Below, piece by piece: positions 44,369 to 56,552 of a DNA stretch of 64,000 nt. Source of the DNA: Amborella trichopoda (taxonomy: Eukaryota > Streptophyta > Magnoliopsida > Amborellales > Amborellaceae). Every line of letters begins with the position of its first letter. Position 1 is the stretch's first letter. Made by a program: the position numbers and the translations under genes. Under the pieces are notes generated by a model that made no database searches, was not told the DNA's origin, and saw nothing but the letters and a program-made list of their open reading frames with translations. The stretch spans positions 157,462 to 221,461 of the forward strand of contig NW_006500321.1 of assembly GCF_000471905.2 (NCBI RefSeq), read 5' to 3'.

Positions 44369-47300
44369 GTGAGGAGGGACCCAAAAGTCCCTCACTCTCC
44401 ATCTCCTAGCTTTGGTGGAACTTCCGCTAAGGCCCCTCGCATTAGCAACACATCCGTTGCCGCACACAGCATGCACCCTGCCACCAGCAAGTCACTTGTC
44501 GGTCGTACTATCAAGGTACACCGGAAGGCTGCCCAGTCCCTCTCTACAAAAGGCAAACAAGTTTCCATTGCTCATGTGGGCTGCAAGTTGCCATCGCTCA
44601 TGTGGGTCACCACAAGGATAGCCCCCACATTCTTGCACCATCACAAGTCTCTATCCCAAGAGGCTCAACACCTCGAGGCGGAAACCTTGTGGCCTCCACA
44701 CCTCTCACACACCATAAGGCTCGTGGGTAACCCACTCGAGCCACACCTCGAGGCAACCCTTACGTTACCTTAAGTTATCATCAAGGATCAGACCTCCCAA
44801 GGCGGGTCCTACATACGTTGCTCATATGCATCTCACTGCTCGGGACAAGGGCTTCATTGCCCCAACCCAAGTACACAGGAGGCGATCTTCTCGTCCTCCT
44901 ACTCAGCACACATAAGAGCACCCTGTAGAAGGCAGGCCTTCTATTCTCTTGCAGATACTTGCTCGCAATTCTTGGCCTCCTAAGGCCAGACCACTTGCTT
45001 GAGCTCGGGCTGACCCCCAAGTCAACCATGATCCTTCTTCAAGGGGTGCACACATGCCGCCATCATAGACAGCCCCTCGCCCTCGACTCAGGCATTCTCA
45101 TGAGTCAACCATGCTCTCGCCTTCTCCCCCTTCTTCGAGCAAGCACCTCCAGCCATGATACTTGAAGACCTTCCCAAAAAGTACCATCCTGAGCCAGCTC
45201 TTTCATTTTGGTCAAGTCTCCGAAGCCCACAAGAGTGCTCGAGGCAATGACCTGATTGAAGATCAAGTCCTTCATCCTCCTCGACCCAAGTTGACTCCAA
45301 TCACTGGTGTAAGAAGAGCAGACCAGTCACAGTCCCGATCACAGTTTTGGGTCGAGGTCCATCAAAGCCTCAAAGCTAAGCGTGATAGGGGTCTACGAAT
45401 TCTGACCAAGGAAATGACCAAGGTGGTCGGGGCAACTAGCTCTAATAACCCTTTGCACCTAAATCCTTTCTACCCTCTTTAGATGATGAAGCCTGAAGAA
45501 GAGCTTCATCAGCCCTGCACTGTGGTAAACGTTTTAGAAAATGACCCAGCCGCTCAGCAGCCATGGTCCCAAGACCATCGAGAATCGGTCCTCATGCGAT
45601 CGGCATATAAGAGCCGAGTCCAGCCTTGTTATGTTGACCCTCGGCTGACCGATCTACCGCAGATGACCCGTCAAGCTGGCAAGCCCGTAATCGCAGCTAA
45701 GGCTGACCCCCCTGAAGAAGTAGTTAGTGTGATGGTTATACATGAACCTGACATGCAAGAAGACCGCATGAAGAAGTTTGAAGACATGGTGTGTGTGATG
45801 ATGGAGAAGATTGATCGTATAGTCGCTGCACGACAATCAACCAACCATAAGGTCAATTCTCACCACTCAGATGGTGCACCTTCAAGCCAGCCCCTTCCCT
45901 ATGCCTCATAAGACAACTCTGTCCCTCACCCCATCTCACAAGCAGACATCGATGCTATGGTGACACATAACTTAAAGAACATGAAAATTTTTGGGCTACA
46001 GGGTGCAATGCCTTATCAAAGGCCGTACCCTTCATATATTCAACAAGTCCTGTTTCCCACTGATTACAAGAAAGGGAAGTTTCCCCTATTCAACGGGACC
46101 TCGTCCCCCAACCAGCATATCGCCCACTTTCAGGTAGCATGTCGAGAAACGACGGCTGATGGGAGACTCCTTCTCCGTTGGTTTGTTGAAACCCTTGACA
46201 GCCCATATTTTTAGTGGTATGCTCGATTCCCTCCAAACTCAATAAATACATGGGAGGAAATGGAGAAGTTGTTCCACTAACGTTTCTATGAGGTCGAGAG
46301 AGAGGTTCAAACCATCGAACTTCTCACCCTGACTCAAGACCCCAATGAGCCTGCCGAACAGTTCATATCAAGATGGAGAAATTTGGCTGCTCGCCATCCC
46401 AATCCTATGCCTGAGAGGGAAGCAGTCCAAACTTGCATGCGGAACATGCGACCTGAAATTTCTATACATGTTGAGGCCTCTAATCCGATTTCCATGTCAA
46501 AGCTAATTTCTAAATCAATCTGCACAAAAAGTCTATCACGCCACCACAGTGGGTCACGACAACCGTCTACAAGCTTGGGGAACAATCGGGGCAATGGAAG
46601 CTCTCAGACTAACACCTGGGGCAGCCAATAAAAGGGAGTGATCAGTGCAGCCGTGGTGGTCACTGATCCAAAGAAGGCTCCCTTTGGACCTTTCAAAGGG
46701 GTGAAAACAGTAAAGACAACTCCCCAGACTACCAAGCAACAACAGTCATACAACCGAGTACCCCCGCCAATGACTCTTAATCGGGATGATTATTTCACCA
46801 GCAATAGGAACAAGGTTTACCCCTTTGAGAAAGAATGTGTCCATGCACTATTCTGATTATTGTTGGAACAAAACATGATCGAGCTTCTAGAAGCCAAGTT
46901 CCCTGAGCAAGTTGGGCTCGATACTCAGGCAAATTATTGTGCTTACCAAAGAAGAAGAAATCACCCCACGGATGACTGATTCACACTAAAAGATATGATT
47001 GAGGCCCTAATTCAGAAGGGTCATATCAAACTTGAAGACGTAAAGAAAGTGTTTTGGGCAGCCGAAGCCACTCATGCACAAACAGTTCTAGAGGAAGACA
47101 AAGCCCCTGGTATTCTTCACGCCTTCTTTGTTATAATGTAATCACACTCAAGCCGGCAAGGCAGCCTCGACGCCTTGCTCAGGGGTCTGAGGACCGTTGG
47201 TGCCCATATCACCAGATATGCGGCCACTACCTGTGGGAATGCACAAGTTTCCATGATATATTTGCAAAGAAAATGTGGGAATATCAAGAGTTTTGCAACG

Positions 47301-48100
47301 CCCCAGTAAGTGATCCCCAAGCCACTACTCCACTGACACAAGAGGATCTCCCAACACAAGTCCTTAACATGAGAAGCAGTTCGCCATGGTAGGGTTGTTC
47401 ACAAGCCTAGCGAGACGAATCGAACACCACTTCAGAGAGCTAGAAGGAAACACGCACCAAGGGCTGCTCGCCTGAGAAACAAGACTGCTCAACCTCCAGT
47501 TGAGCAAGAATTTCTCACGCCCCTTTCCCCCTACCAACTTTACTGGACTTTATCCCTGGCACGATCCTTCTTCCTTCACCACATGAAGAAGATGTCCCAT
47601 GTCATCTTCTCCTCAGAGCACATCCAATTAGGGTGGCGACGTTAAAAGTAATCCCCAATGGTCTAAGTAAGGAAAGACCTAAAAGACCCCATGCACACGT
47701 CTAACCCTGTTGATGGCATAAAAAGCAGCCTAGATCGGTCCAATGAGATGAACGACCTTAAAAGTCCCCCACTTTCTGACCCTTCTCGTTCTTCTTCTTC
47801 TTCTTCTACTTGACATCTTTCTTATCCTATGTCTCTTGCAGGTACAAGCATGAAATGTCTGGACTTCGATGCTCTTGATAGAGAATTTGAAGGAATCCAC
47901 ATAAGCATGACGCAACATAAATGATTGAGAAGGACCCTGGCATAGGCAGGTGGTTTCTTAACAGTTGCTGATGCCCTAACTGCTAAAGCCAAGGCAGAGC
48001 CACGTTCTATAATGAAGCACAAAAAGTCGAGGGCAAAGAAACCCCAGTGGTCCCCTGAGCCCAACTTTGAGTAGAGACTAGGAGAATCGAGAGGGAAAAG
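44369..48100 (+). pseudogene. gag: gag of element E
   Basis: Open pieces are 44369-44773, 45162-45482, 45483-45911, 45957-46214, 46383-46631, 46638-46856 and 47054-47392. The gag core is at 46050-46600 (KGKFPLFNGTSSPNQHIAHF, a TAG at 46212-46214 just before WYAR, EAVQTCMRNMRPEISIHVEA). The first zinc knuckle, CAYQRRRNHPTDD, ends in a stop in place of the last Cys. The second, CPYHQICGHYLWEC (47201-47242), is intact. The Lys-rich tail at 47940-48090 precedes the protease region. It is very close in order and motif content to gag of A, which implies a shared ancestor. Confidence 0.75.
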
Positions 48101-48125
48101 CCTCTATGATCAGGAGGTTTGTCAT

Positions 48126-49740
48126 ATGGTTCAAATCTTAGGAGCATCACCCAGCACCAGACAGATAAGCCTAAGATCCAAAAAAATGCTGCAGCCTCCA
48201 CCTCAAAAGTCAGGCATCTTGAAGTTTCCTAATTCGTCACTGTCCCCAAATACTAATTTGCCTATCCTCCAGCTCCCTGGAGTCCTTCCTAATCCAAATA
48301 CCTCCAACAATACACCTATTCTCCAACTCCTTGGGATACCTTTGACTCAATCACTTTCGAAACCTCAAACCTCCATCACCCGAACCAAGCCCGATGTGCA
48401 ATCAAGTCAGCCAACAAGCCAAAATAAACCTCTTCCACCCAAACCAGCTCCTCAACCCAACATGCAACCCAAACTAGTGGCAGGACTAGGAGCACAAGGC
48501 TGAAATACGATGTGATAGGGCATCTACGAAAGCTTTCATCTCCCCTTAGCATCAACGACACCCTCATGCTCTCAAAGAATTACCGGATGGCTTTGGTTTA
48601 GGCTCTCTCTAACCCGTCGGTGTACGAGACCGAAGTGGAACCTATTAAAGGGAACCCAACAATTTTAGAAGGATGTATCCCAATCACCTCTTCAGAAGAC
48701 GATCTGCAGCTAGGCGAAAACTTTCATAATCGCCCTCTTTTTGTCACTGGCGAGTTACATGCACGTTCCATCAACTGAATTATGGTAGATGGAGGGTCGG
48801 TAGTCAACCTTATTTCAAGGAGGATCCTTACTTGATTAGGGTTAGGGTCCAAAGATCTTATTCCGACCCACATCACAGTTTAAGGGTTCAATCAGTCATG
48901 AGAGAAGCCAGTTGGCACGATTCACCTTCATTTTAAGATTACACTCAGTTTCATTTAATCGACACCGACACTTCCTACAACATTCTCCTCTTTTGGCTAT
49001 GGCTCCATGACCAGGGGGTGGTTCCATCGACATTGCATCAGTGCTTCAAGTATAGTTAAGATGGGAGATAGCATATGGTCTCTGCCCCCAGTTTTGAGCC
49101 ACCTTGGCCAACAGATGAACCAGAGGTCATTCCTGAGATTGAGCAAGTCATGGGGATAGAATTCCCACCTCCAGAGATCACCTATAAGCGGAACAATAAA
49201 AAAGTCCTACATATCCCCATTGCACTCTTGAAAACAGAAGTGGTGCGTCAACCGTCGCGAAAGATTTTTCAAAATCCGGTTGCTATAAGTATGGAGGATG
49301 CTCCTCAGACTAGTGACCAGCCGCAAGTTTTACTTTTCCCTGGTCTGACAGGAGCAGAGCGGTTTGATAAAGGACAGTCTTCTTCCTCTCAAAATTAGGA
49401 TCCCCTAGCAGAGTTAAGAAGCGAAGTTCGCAATCTCGAGAGCCAATTGGAGGTTATGCATATTGTTTCAAAACATCTCAAGGAGTTCGTGCCTGAGACC
49501 AAAAGCTATAATGGGTTTGAAGTAAATGCATCATTAATGGAAGCCAAAGGCCCTCCTGATTAGACTATCTATAGTGAGCAGGCTCATCAAATGATGAAAA
49601 TGAACTACAAGCCCTTGGCCAATCAAACATTAAGAGAAGAAAAAGCAATGATACTCCATTTTGAAGCTATCCAAACCATGACAGCTCGTCATGGGACTAA
49701 ACAAGGCCTAGGGTATTAGCCCCTTGAGATAGTAAAATAG
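48126..49740 (+). pseudogene. Protease and post-protease linker of element E
   Basis: A Pro/Gln-rich segment (48126-48503) leads to the protease. It includes EDDLQLGENFHNRPLFVTGELHA, the active-site IMVDGGSVVNLIS (about 48780-48815) and a broken distal part to about 49060. An open frame, 49075-49398, and the following piece (LESQLEVMHIVSKHLKEFVPE, then KMNYKPLANQTL) end in a GLGY motif at about 49715, a module that in Tat elements normally stands between protease and RT. Here it is the last recognisable coding part. Several stops make the copy inactive. Confidence 0.75.
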
Positions 49741-49836
49741 GTCAAAAGGCGTTAAAAAAAAATCACATGAGGTGCAGCAAAGTAAGAGGAGAATAAAGTT
49801 ATACGGTAAAGTCAGCTAGAAGAGAAAAAGAAACAT

Positions 49837-49842
49837 TTTATT
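49837..49842 (-). terminator. Antisense poly(A) signal of the PMD gene (E)
   Basis: AATAAA on the minus strand lies about 50 bases beyond the PMD stop codon (49891-49893). The same spacing and context are found in F (56484). Confidence 0.55.
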
Positions 49843-49890
49843 AATGAGTTCAAACTTTTTACAAAGTACTGACAAAAGGAAAAGACATAT

Positions 49891-52800
49891 TCAGAAATGA
49901 TCAACTATCTTGTTGATCTCTGCTCTGTATGCTATGGAAGAAGCCTCGGGGTCCTTGACATGTTTCTCCAGTTCGGCCACCGTTTAAGTATCCTCCTCTG
50001 TTGCCACTGTTTCAAACTCAATGGTGTGATTGAGTTCAGATAAGTCCGTAACGAAAGAAGCCTCTAGGGCTCTTCTCTTAATCATCTTTGTCTCAAGCCC
50101 AGCGAATTCTTGCCTCAATATTCGTATCTCCTCTCGTATCTCGATCATCCTCTTTTAGCTGCCTTGCCCCTCCCTCTTAAGAACCTGTTGATGGCCAGTC
50201 GTAGTGGTTTTCTTCTCAGTACAGGAATCTATCTTCTAGTGATGACGCAAGACTGAATCCTCCAAAGAGGCTAGCCTGCTGATTTCTGCCTCATGTTGCA
50301 GCATTCCCGATTGCCAGTTCTCCAATCCATTTAGGGTTGCATCAAAATGGGAAAGGACTTCTGGTGCACTCCCAACTGTAGTGGTCGTAGCAAATTCCCT
50401 TAGTTTGGTCAAAGCTTCGCTCGGCTTATTGAAAGGCGGCTCCCTCAAGCCCTGGAGGCCTGCTCGAAGCACACCTGCGATCATATCAGAAACCCCTCTA
50501 AAGATGGGCCTAGATGATGTTGTTAGGATTGCTACTGCTGAAGAAACTTCAGCTTCAAGGACCGGGCTTGTTGAAATAATAGCCATCTGAGCCACTTGCT
50601 CCTCTGAAACGATGGAAAATTCCAAACCCTCGTGCACCTCAGACCCATAGTCCACCCTAGCCTCAACCTGCTTGGATTCTTCAACACCAGTCTCATTGTG
50701 TTCACCCTCACTTATGGGGGCCTCCACTTTTGTCCTAGGGGCCTCCAAAGGAACTTGTTCCCCATGCTTCTCACCGTCCTAAACTACCACTTCAACGTTA
50801 GCAAGTTCAAGAACTTCCCCTTCCCTTTGGCGTTCTTCAATCGTTGATTCTTCCATTTGGCCTGCACCCTCAACAACCAGAACCTTGGCCACAAAAAGTT
50901 CAACTCCTTCATCCTCACGATATACTGCTTCGGGGGTAGTAGCCTCTTGGTACACAACGACATCATTAACTACATGCCCTTTTCCTTGAATCATAGCCCC
51001 TGTCTCGTCAGAGGCATTAAACCCTTGAAGCATAGAGCCCACATCAGCATCAGATTCCCCTCCTAAAGTGGTTGCTTTAGGGCCTTCAACCTCGTCAGTC
51101 TACATCAAAGCCGACTCTGACTCAGGAACTACCCATGGATTTAGGGTACCTCCCGAAGATCCAGAGTCACCTCCTAGTCAGAAGCAATAACAACTCAAAA
51201 GGGCCGGAGTCATTTGGTTCAGTCTCTAAAGAAGAAGAAAACAATTTAGGAGAGATAGAATATGGTGGAGAAAGAGCAAAAGGTGATACCAGAGGAATTG
51301 CTAAATGATCAGAGGAGGAAGAACTACCTCCTGGTTCCGAGATCATAGGAAGTTTGTTGCCCCTACGTCCTCGAGTACACTCACTAACTGGAGCAGGTGC
51401 ATGAGTGCCGGAAGGGGTGGAGTGTTTCCTGTTCTTTCGCCTTGCTAGAGGAGGAACTGTCTCTTTAGTACTCCCTCCTTGAGAATCACCTGCAGTCAGT
51501 TTACCATGTGGACCGCTCCCAATCAGTGCGTTCAAGTCCTGAGTGGGATGCCTCTCATAACCATTGACAAATCGGCCCTCATTCCATTCAAATATGGAAC
51601 TGAGTTCATCAAAGACGCTACCAGTTCTCTATTTCATGGCTACAAATTCTAGTGAGATGTCAATGGCTACTATCTCTCTAGGGATCCCTAGAGCTTTCGA
51701 GTTCGAGGGATATTCCAAGCAAAGACTTCGTCAGGAGCAGGAGGATCCACCATCTCCTCTGCCTAGTTTCCTGGCTTCTGTTGTTGTTCTCGCCTTTCCA
51801 AGTGTGATCCTCATCCCAGTATCCCTTGCTGGTGATCCTCCACCAGTTCACATAGGCCTTTGTCATTTGGACCCTCCTGGCAAAGAGAGGAAACACATAC
51901 TTGCTGATCTCTATCGCTTCTAGACACGTGGACTAAGCGGTCCATATGTGTTCTAGCAACCAGCATTTACGAAGAGTCCCCAGCTCTTCTAGCTTCCCTA
52001 CGTTTACTCTGCCCCGACGCTTTTCGAAGAACACTGAGAAGGGGCAACTCTGATCAAGCCCATGCTGATGGGAGAAGTGGTGGGGGAAATACCCATCTAA
52101 CTTGGCACTGTGCGGAGTCCGATAAGGTAGAACTCCTCCTCTAATGCTCAGTATGAACATGAGCTCCCTAATGGTTGTTGGAGCGTCGTCCAGCTCCTTC
52201 CCCAATTCATCAATAAAATCATGATCGTTGAAGCTCCAAACAGGAAAAGGGACCCACTGCATGTTTCAGCAGTCATTCCCAAGCAACCTCCAAGCTTCCC
52301 CTAGGGGATGGAAGATAACCTTTTGGTTAGCAATCCTCATCAAGAAGGGCCACAATTTGCTCCCTATGCCCTAACTCCTCACATAAGTGGTAGGAAAATA
52401 GGCCCCTACCCACCCATACACGTAATGGATGGGGAATGGAGTCTTAAAATCCCCAGGAAAGGCCTCTCATCCTACAATGCCATTTCCTCCCTCCTTGCCT
52501 TTGAAATCTTTCCCACAAGAGATGGTTCCTAAGCCATGGTAAATATTGCATAAAACAGGTTGAGCGAGGGCATACAAAAGAATTTCACCCATTCGGCGAA
52601 GGTTTCCTAACCATTATGAGACTTAGCATCGACCAACTGGTAAGCCTCGAAAATATTTTGAAGACTGGCAGGCAGCTCTTCTTCCTCTAAGCTAGCACCA
52701 CCAAAGATGATCGAGTTCGGTGCCAAAAACTCGTCATACATATCCCCGATCATCAGAAGGCCTCCAATAAAATGAAGATCTAGTAAAGAGATTCTTGGTT

Positions 52801-53347
52801 CTCCATGCCCATGAAGTCAAGTGTTGCTAACATGACTCCATGTCTCAAGTAGTACCTTGACAGTGTTGGAACACCGATCATAGTTGCTTCCCGAACACTG
52901 GATCGCTGTTAGCAGAGAAGCACCTTCAAGAATGCTTCTGTGCGACACTAGCACCTTGGTAGTCCAAGAAGAGTATTCCTTCAAATATTGGTGCTCCCCC
53001 TGTATTCGAAGGCCTTTTCTTTACCACATTAGTAGCCCCTTTGCCTGTACCATTCGTTTTTCTAGGGTGGGAAAGTTCTCCCCAAAAGCTATGTTCCTGT
53101 GCATGCAATGAAGGAGCGTTATCCCTTCTTTGATACTGACATTGTTGTCGTTATCCTAGCATACTTCAAAATAAACTGGGTCAGTAATAAAAGTGACACT
53201 GAGGGGCCACTCTGGTTCACAAACTGGTCTTGTTAGCCAAATGGGCTTCCCCCTTGTTAAAACCTCACCGGTAAAATTATCAGTACCGACCTCTCCTCCT
53301 CTCAGATGATTCTTCACATCAAGAATTTGGTAAAAAGTCTCAACCAT
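49891..53347 (-). pseudogene. Antisense plant-mobile-domain (PMD) gene, copy E
   Basis: The start is taken at the ATG at 53347 because both copies begin with M, four variable residues and Y-x-ILDVK. The frame then breaks repeatedly. Recognisable blocks in order are VTFITDPVYFEV (about 53160), the region with FIDELGKELDDAP...FILSIRGGVLPYR...GYFPHHFSHQHGLDQ (51933-52262), RRVQMTKAYVNWWR (about 51850), a Ser-rich segment (51167-51535), Glu/Val-rich low complexity (50779-51042) and a helical, coiled-coil-like end (50236-50748 to 49891). PMD proteins of plants (Pfam PF10536 type) occur both as host genes and inside gypsy and Mutator-like elements, and their biochemical role is poorly known. The full length is about 1,150 codons. 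The retroelement-borne form fits because it sits inside gag-pro element E in antisense. This copy is dead, with many stops and frameshifts. Confidence 0.65.
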
Positions 53348-53409
53348 TATAAAAAGGCCCCAGAGACTCAATTCCAAATCAAAATTGTTAAGGCACTGAA
53401 TCAACACTG

Positions 53410-53690
53410 ACTGTGATTTCAGAAGCTTAGCGTCGGCTGTGTTTTAAGAGACCTGACACCAATTGTGCACTCAAAGCTTAGTTTCGGCTATATCTGCTAA
53501 CGCTTAGCGCCAACTATGCACTCAAAGCTTAGCACTGATCGTGTCCACCAACGCTTAGCACTGGTTGTGTCTGCTAATGCTTAGCGTCGGCTGTGTCTAC
53601 CAAAGCCTAGCTTCAGCTGTGTCTACCAACGCTTAGCACCGGTTGTGTTAGCTAACGCCTAACGCTAGCTACATTTGTCAGAGAGGGAAG
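53410..53690 (+). repeat. GCGCCGGTTG-type motif array upstream of the PMD gene (E)
   Basis: About eight diverged units of the type 'cttagcgccggctgtgtctaccaacg' occur at 27-35 bp spacing. It is the counterpart of 60240-60490 in F, at the same distance from the PMD start codon. The motif orientation is that of the plus-strand LTR. Confidence 0.65.
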
Positions 53691-53917
53691 AAGAAAATAA
53701 AAAGAAGAGAGAGAGTATGTACCTCAAACTTAGGGGTACAGATCAAAATGTTTCTCTCACCTCACTCTCTCTCAAACGTGACCCAACAATGAGAAGAAAG
53801 AGAAACTTGTATTAAGTAAAAACTCTCTCTTTTGTGAAAGGTTGAGTCCTCTAGTGCACACAATGCTAGTACGTATATATTGAATTTACGACAAACATGG
53901 GTGGATGATCAAAATAT
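53690..53917 (-). mobile_element. Inverted LTR fragment (TATA box to GA/CT foldback)
   Basis: Read on the minus strand, this piece matches LTR D from about 26630 to 26860: the segment before the TATA box, a TATA-like aatatatac (53873-53881), 'cacaaaagagagagttt', the GAGAGAG run, tttgatctgtacccctaa and a CT run. It joins late gag of F at about 53917 and the motif array of E at about 53690. It points toward the PMD gene of E. Confidence 0.7.
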
Positions 53918-54800
53918 ATTTGCATATAAGATGCTGGAGTGTCAAGAATTTTACAATCTCCCCGTAATTGATCTCCAAATCACTTCTCCATCGGGGCAAG
54001 AAGATCTCACAAACCAGGATCTTCTGATCAATGACTCAGACTCTGCTGAACCCTCGACTTCCCAGCCATGGATGATCTACCATGGCCAAAGCAGACTCAA
54101 GTCTTTGAGGCTAGAAGTGGTTCACCAGGCGAGTGTTGATCGCGAACCCAGTGAGACAAATCAAATAGCACCTCAGAAAACCAGAAAAAGATGGGCACCA
54201 AGGGTTGCTCGCCGAAGAAACGAGACTTCTCAACCCACAGTCGAGCAAGAATTTCTCAGGCCCCTTCCTCTGTTGCCAACTTTGCTGAACTTCATCCCCG
54301 ACACGATCCTTTTTCCTTGTTCATCATGTCAATAAGACGTCCCCATGTCATCTTCCACTCAGCGGACGTCTGATGAGGGTGACGACGTTAAAAGCACTCC
54401 CCAACGGTCTAAGCAAGGGAAAGACCTAAAAGAACCCCGGCACCTGTCCAATTCTAGTGATGACATAAAAAGCTGCCAGATTGTCTAATATGGGGAATGA
54501 CCTTAAAAGTGCCCCAACTTCTAACCCTACTCCTCCTTCCTCACCTGCTTCTCATTCTCTCTCTCCTATGTCTTCTTCAGGTATGACCTTAATATGCCCA
54601 GACTTTGAGGATCTCGACTGGGAATTCGAAGGAATCAATATACCCTGACACAGGCAGCACAATTCTTAACAATTGATGATGCCCTGGAAGCTAAGGCATA
54701 GCCACCTTCATCAAAGAAGCATAAGAAATCGAAGCCAAAGAAGCCCCAGTGGCCCCATGAGCCTGACTTCGAGCAGAGATTAAGAGAGTCGAGGGGAAAA
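53918..54800 (+). pseudogene. gag: Late gag of element F (5'-truncated)
   Basis: It starts inside the segment following the second zinc knuckle (KMLECQEFYNLPV matches A near 4500 and E near 47280). A clean frame runs 53880-54335 (SGQEDLTNQDLL, RRNETSQPTVEQEFLRPLPLLP). The Lys-rich tail, with DDALEAK and KPKKPQWPHEPDFEQ, is at about 54660-54790. All earlier gag, the PBS and the 5' LTR of this copy are missing. Confidence 0.75.
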
Positions 54801-54810
54801 GATTCTATTC

Positions 54811-56370
54811 TTATGGAGCTTGCCACATGGTGCAGATTTCAGGAGCAATACCCACCGCAGGGCTGATAAAACTCAGATCAAGAAGGACGCTGCAGCCTCC
54901 ACCACAGAAGTCGGGCACCTTGAACTTCCCCAGTCCGCCACTGCCCCTTAATCGAAAGACTAGTCTGCCTACCCTACAGCTCCCTGGACTTCTTTCTAAG
55001 CACAATACCTTAAACAATCCCCCTACCCACCAATTTCCTGGGACCCCTTTTATCCCATACACTCAGTCTCTTTTAGAACCTTGAACTTCCATCAATCAAA
55101 TCAAGCCCGATGTGCAATCAAGTCAGCTGGCCAGCCAAAATAAACCCTCTCTACCCAAACCTGCTCCTCAACCCAATATACCCGCCAAGTCAGTGGCAGG
55201 ATCAAAAGCACAAGGCCTTGATCAAGAGAAGGTGAAATATGATGTGATAAGGCACCTATGGAAGCTTCTTGCCCTTCTCAGTGTCTACGATGCCCTCATG
55301 CTTTCAAAGGATTACCCGATGGCTTTGGATCAAGCTCTCTCTAACCTAGAAGTGTACGAGACCGAAGTAGAACCTATCGAGGTAGACCTAGCAATCCTAC
55401 AAGGATGTATGCTAATCGCCTTTTCAAAAGACGATCTACAATTAAGGGAAAGTTTCATAATCGCCCCTCTCTTTGTTGCTGACGAATTACATGCATGCCC
55501 CATCAATCGAATCATGTTAGATGGAGGGTCGGCAGGCAACCTCATTCCAAGAAGGATCCTTTCTAGATTAGGTTGGGGTTTGAAGATCTTACCCCGACCC
55601 AATATCACAATTCAGGGGTTTAACCAATCATGAGAGATGCCGGCTAACACGATACGCTTTCATTTTAAGATCAATAAGCTGAACGATTATGCCAAATTTC
55701 ATGTAATTGACACCGACACTTCTTACAATATCCTCCTCGATCAGCCATGGGTCCATGATTAGGGGGTGGTTCCATCAACATTGCACCAATGTTTCAAGTA
55801 TAGCCGAGACGGGAGACAACATACGGTCTATGCTGACGAATTCCCAGCTCCAAGGATCACCTATACGCCAGACCATCAGAAAGTCCTGCATATCCCCATA
55901 GCGCTCTTAAAAGCCACAATCACCACAAAAGGTTTTCCAAAATCATGTTGCTATAAGTATAGAGGATGTTCCTCAGACCGTTGTCTAGCCAAAATTTTTA
56001 CTTTTCCCCGACCTCTCAGGAGAGAAGCTCGATGAAGGATAACGTCGTTCCCCTCAAGGGCAAGATCCTCTAGTAAGCTTGAGAATGAAAGTTCGTTGTC
56101 TCCAAAGTCAGCTGGAGGTCATGGGTATCGCTTCAAAGCATCTCAAAAAGTTTGTGCCAAAGACTGAAAGCTATGATGAGCTTGAAGTAAATGGAGACCG
56201 AAGCCCCTCCTGACTGGACTATCTATAGCAATCAGGCTCACCAAATCATGAGGAAAATGAACTATGAGCCCTTGGCCAATCAAATATTGAAAGGAGAAAC
56301 AATGACTCCCTATTTCGAAGCTATCCAAGCCGCGGCAGCCCACTATGGGGCTAAATAGGCCTAGGGTATT
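54811..56370 (+). pseudogene. Protease and post-protease linker of element F
   Basis: A Pro-rich segment (54827-55084) is followed by a clean 173-codon frame (55112-55633): SVYDALMLSKDYPMALDQALS, CMLIAFSKDDLQLRESF and the active-site INRIMLDGGSAGNLIPRR (about 55505-55555), which has the Asp-Gly-Gly of plant gypsy proteases. After one stop (55631) the distal part VIDTDTSYNILLDQPWVHD and VVPSTLHQCFKY follows (55705-55800). The linker with LQSQLEVMGIASKHLKKFVP and a GLGY motif ends at about 56370. No RT follows. This is the best protease of the A/E/F group. Confidence 0.8.
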
Positions 56371-56483
56371 AGTCTCTTGGGACAGTGAAAGTGTCGAGAG
56401 GCATTCAAAAGAATCACATGCAGCGCAGTAAAAGTAAAGAGAGAAGGAAACCATGCAGTAAAGTCAATCAAAAAAGGAAGCGC

Positions 56484-56489
56484 TTTATT
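56484..56489 (-). terminator. Antisense poly(A) signal of the PMD gene (F)
   Basis: AATAAA on the minus strand lies about 65 bases past the PMD stop codon (56553-56555). The corresponding signals are in E (49837) and A (9259). Confidence 0.55.
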
Positions 56490-56552
56490 CATCAGTCAAA
56501 ACTTTTACAAGTACTGAAAAAAACGGGAAATGAAATGCTCAGAATCGACCAA

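Larger units (their letters stand above)
44149..53690 (+). mobile_element. Element E: gag-pro retrotransposon with antisense PMD gene, no pol
   Basis: Inside LTR E and its PBS are gag, a protease, a short post-protease linker and then, in the opposite direction, a 3.5 kb PMD gene. There is no trace of RT, RNase H or integrase between the linker end (about 49740) and the antisense poly(A) signal (49837). F shows the same order, so the missing pol is a property of the family and not damage in one copy. The 3' end is replaced at about 53690 by an inverted LTR fragment. Confidence 0.75.

Noticed and set aside
49075-49398. Independent gene of 107 codons
   Set aside because: It is the downstream part of the protease polyprotein of E, matching F near 55830-56040.
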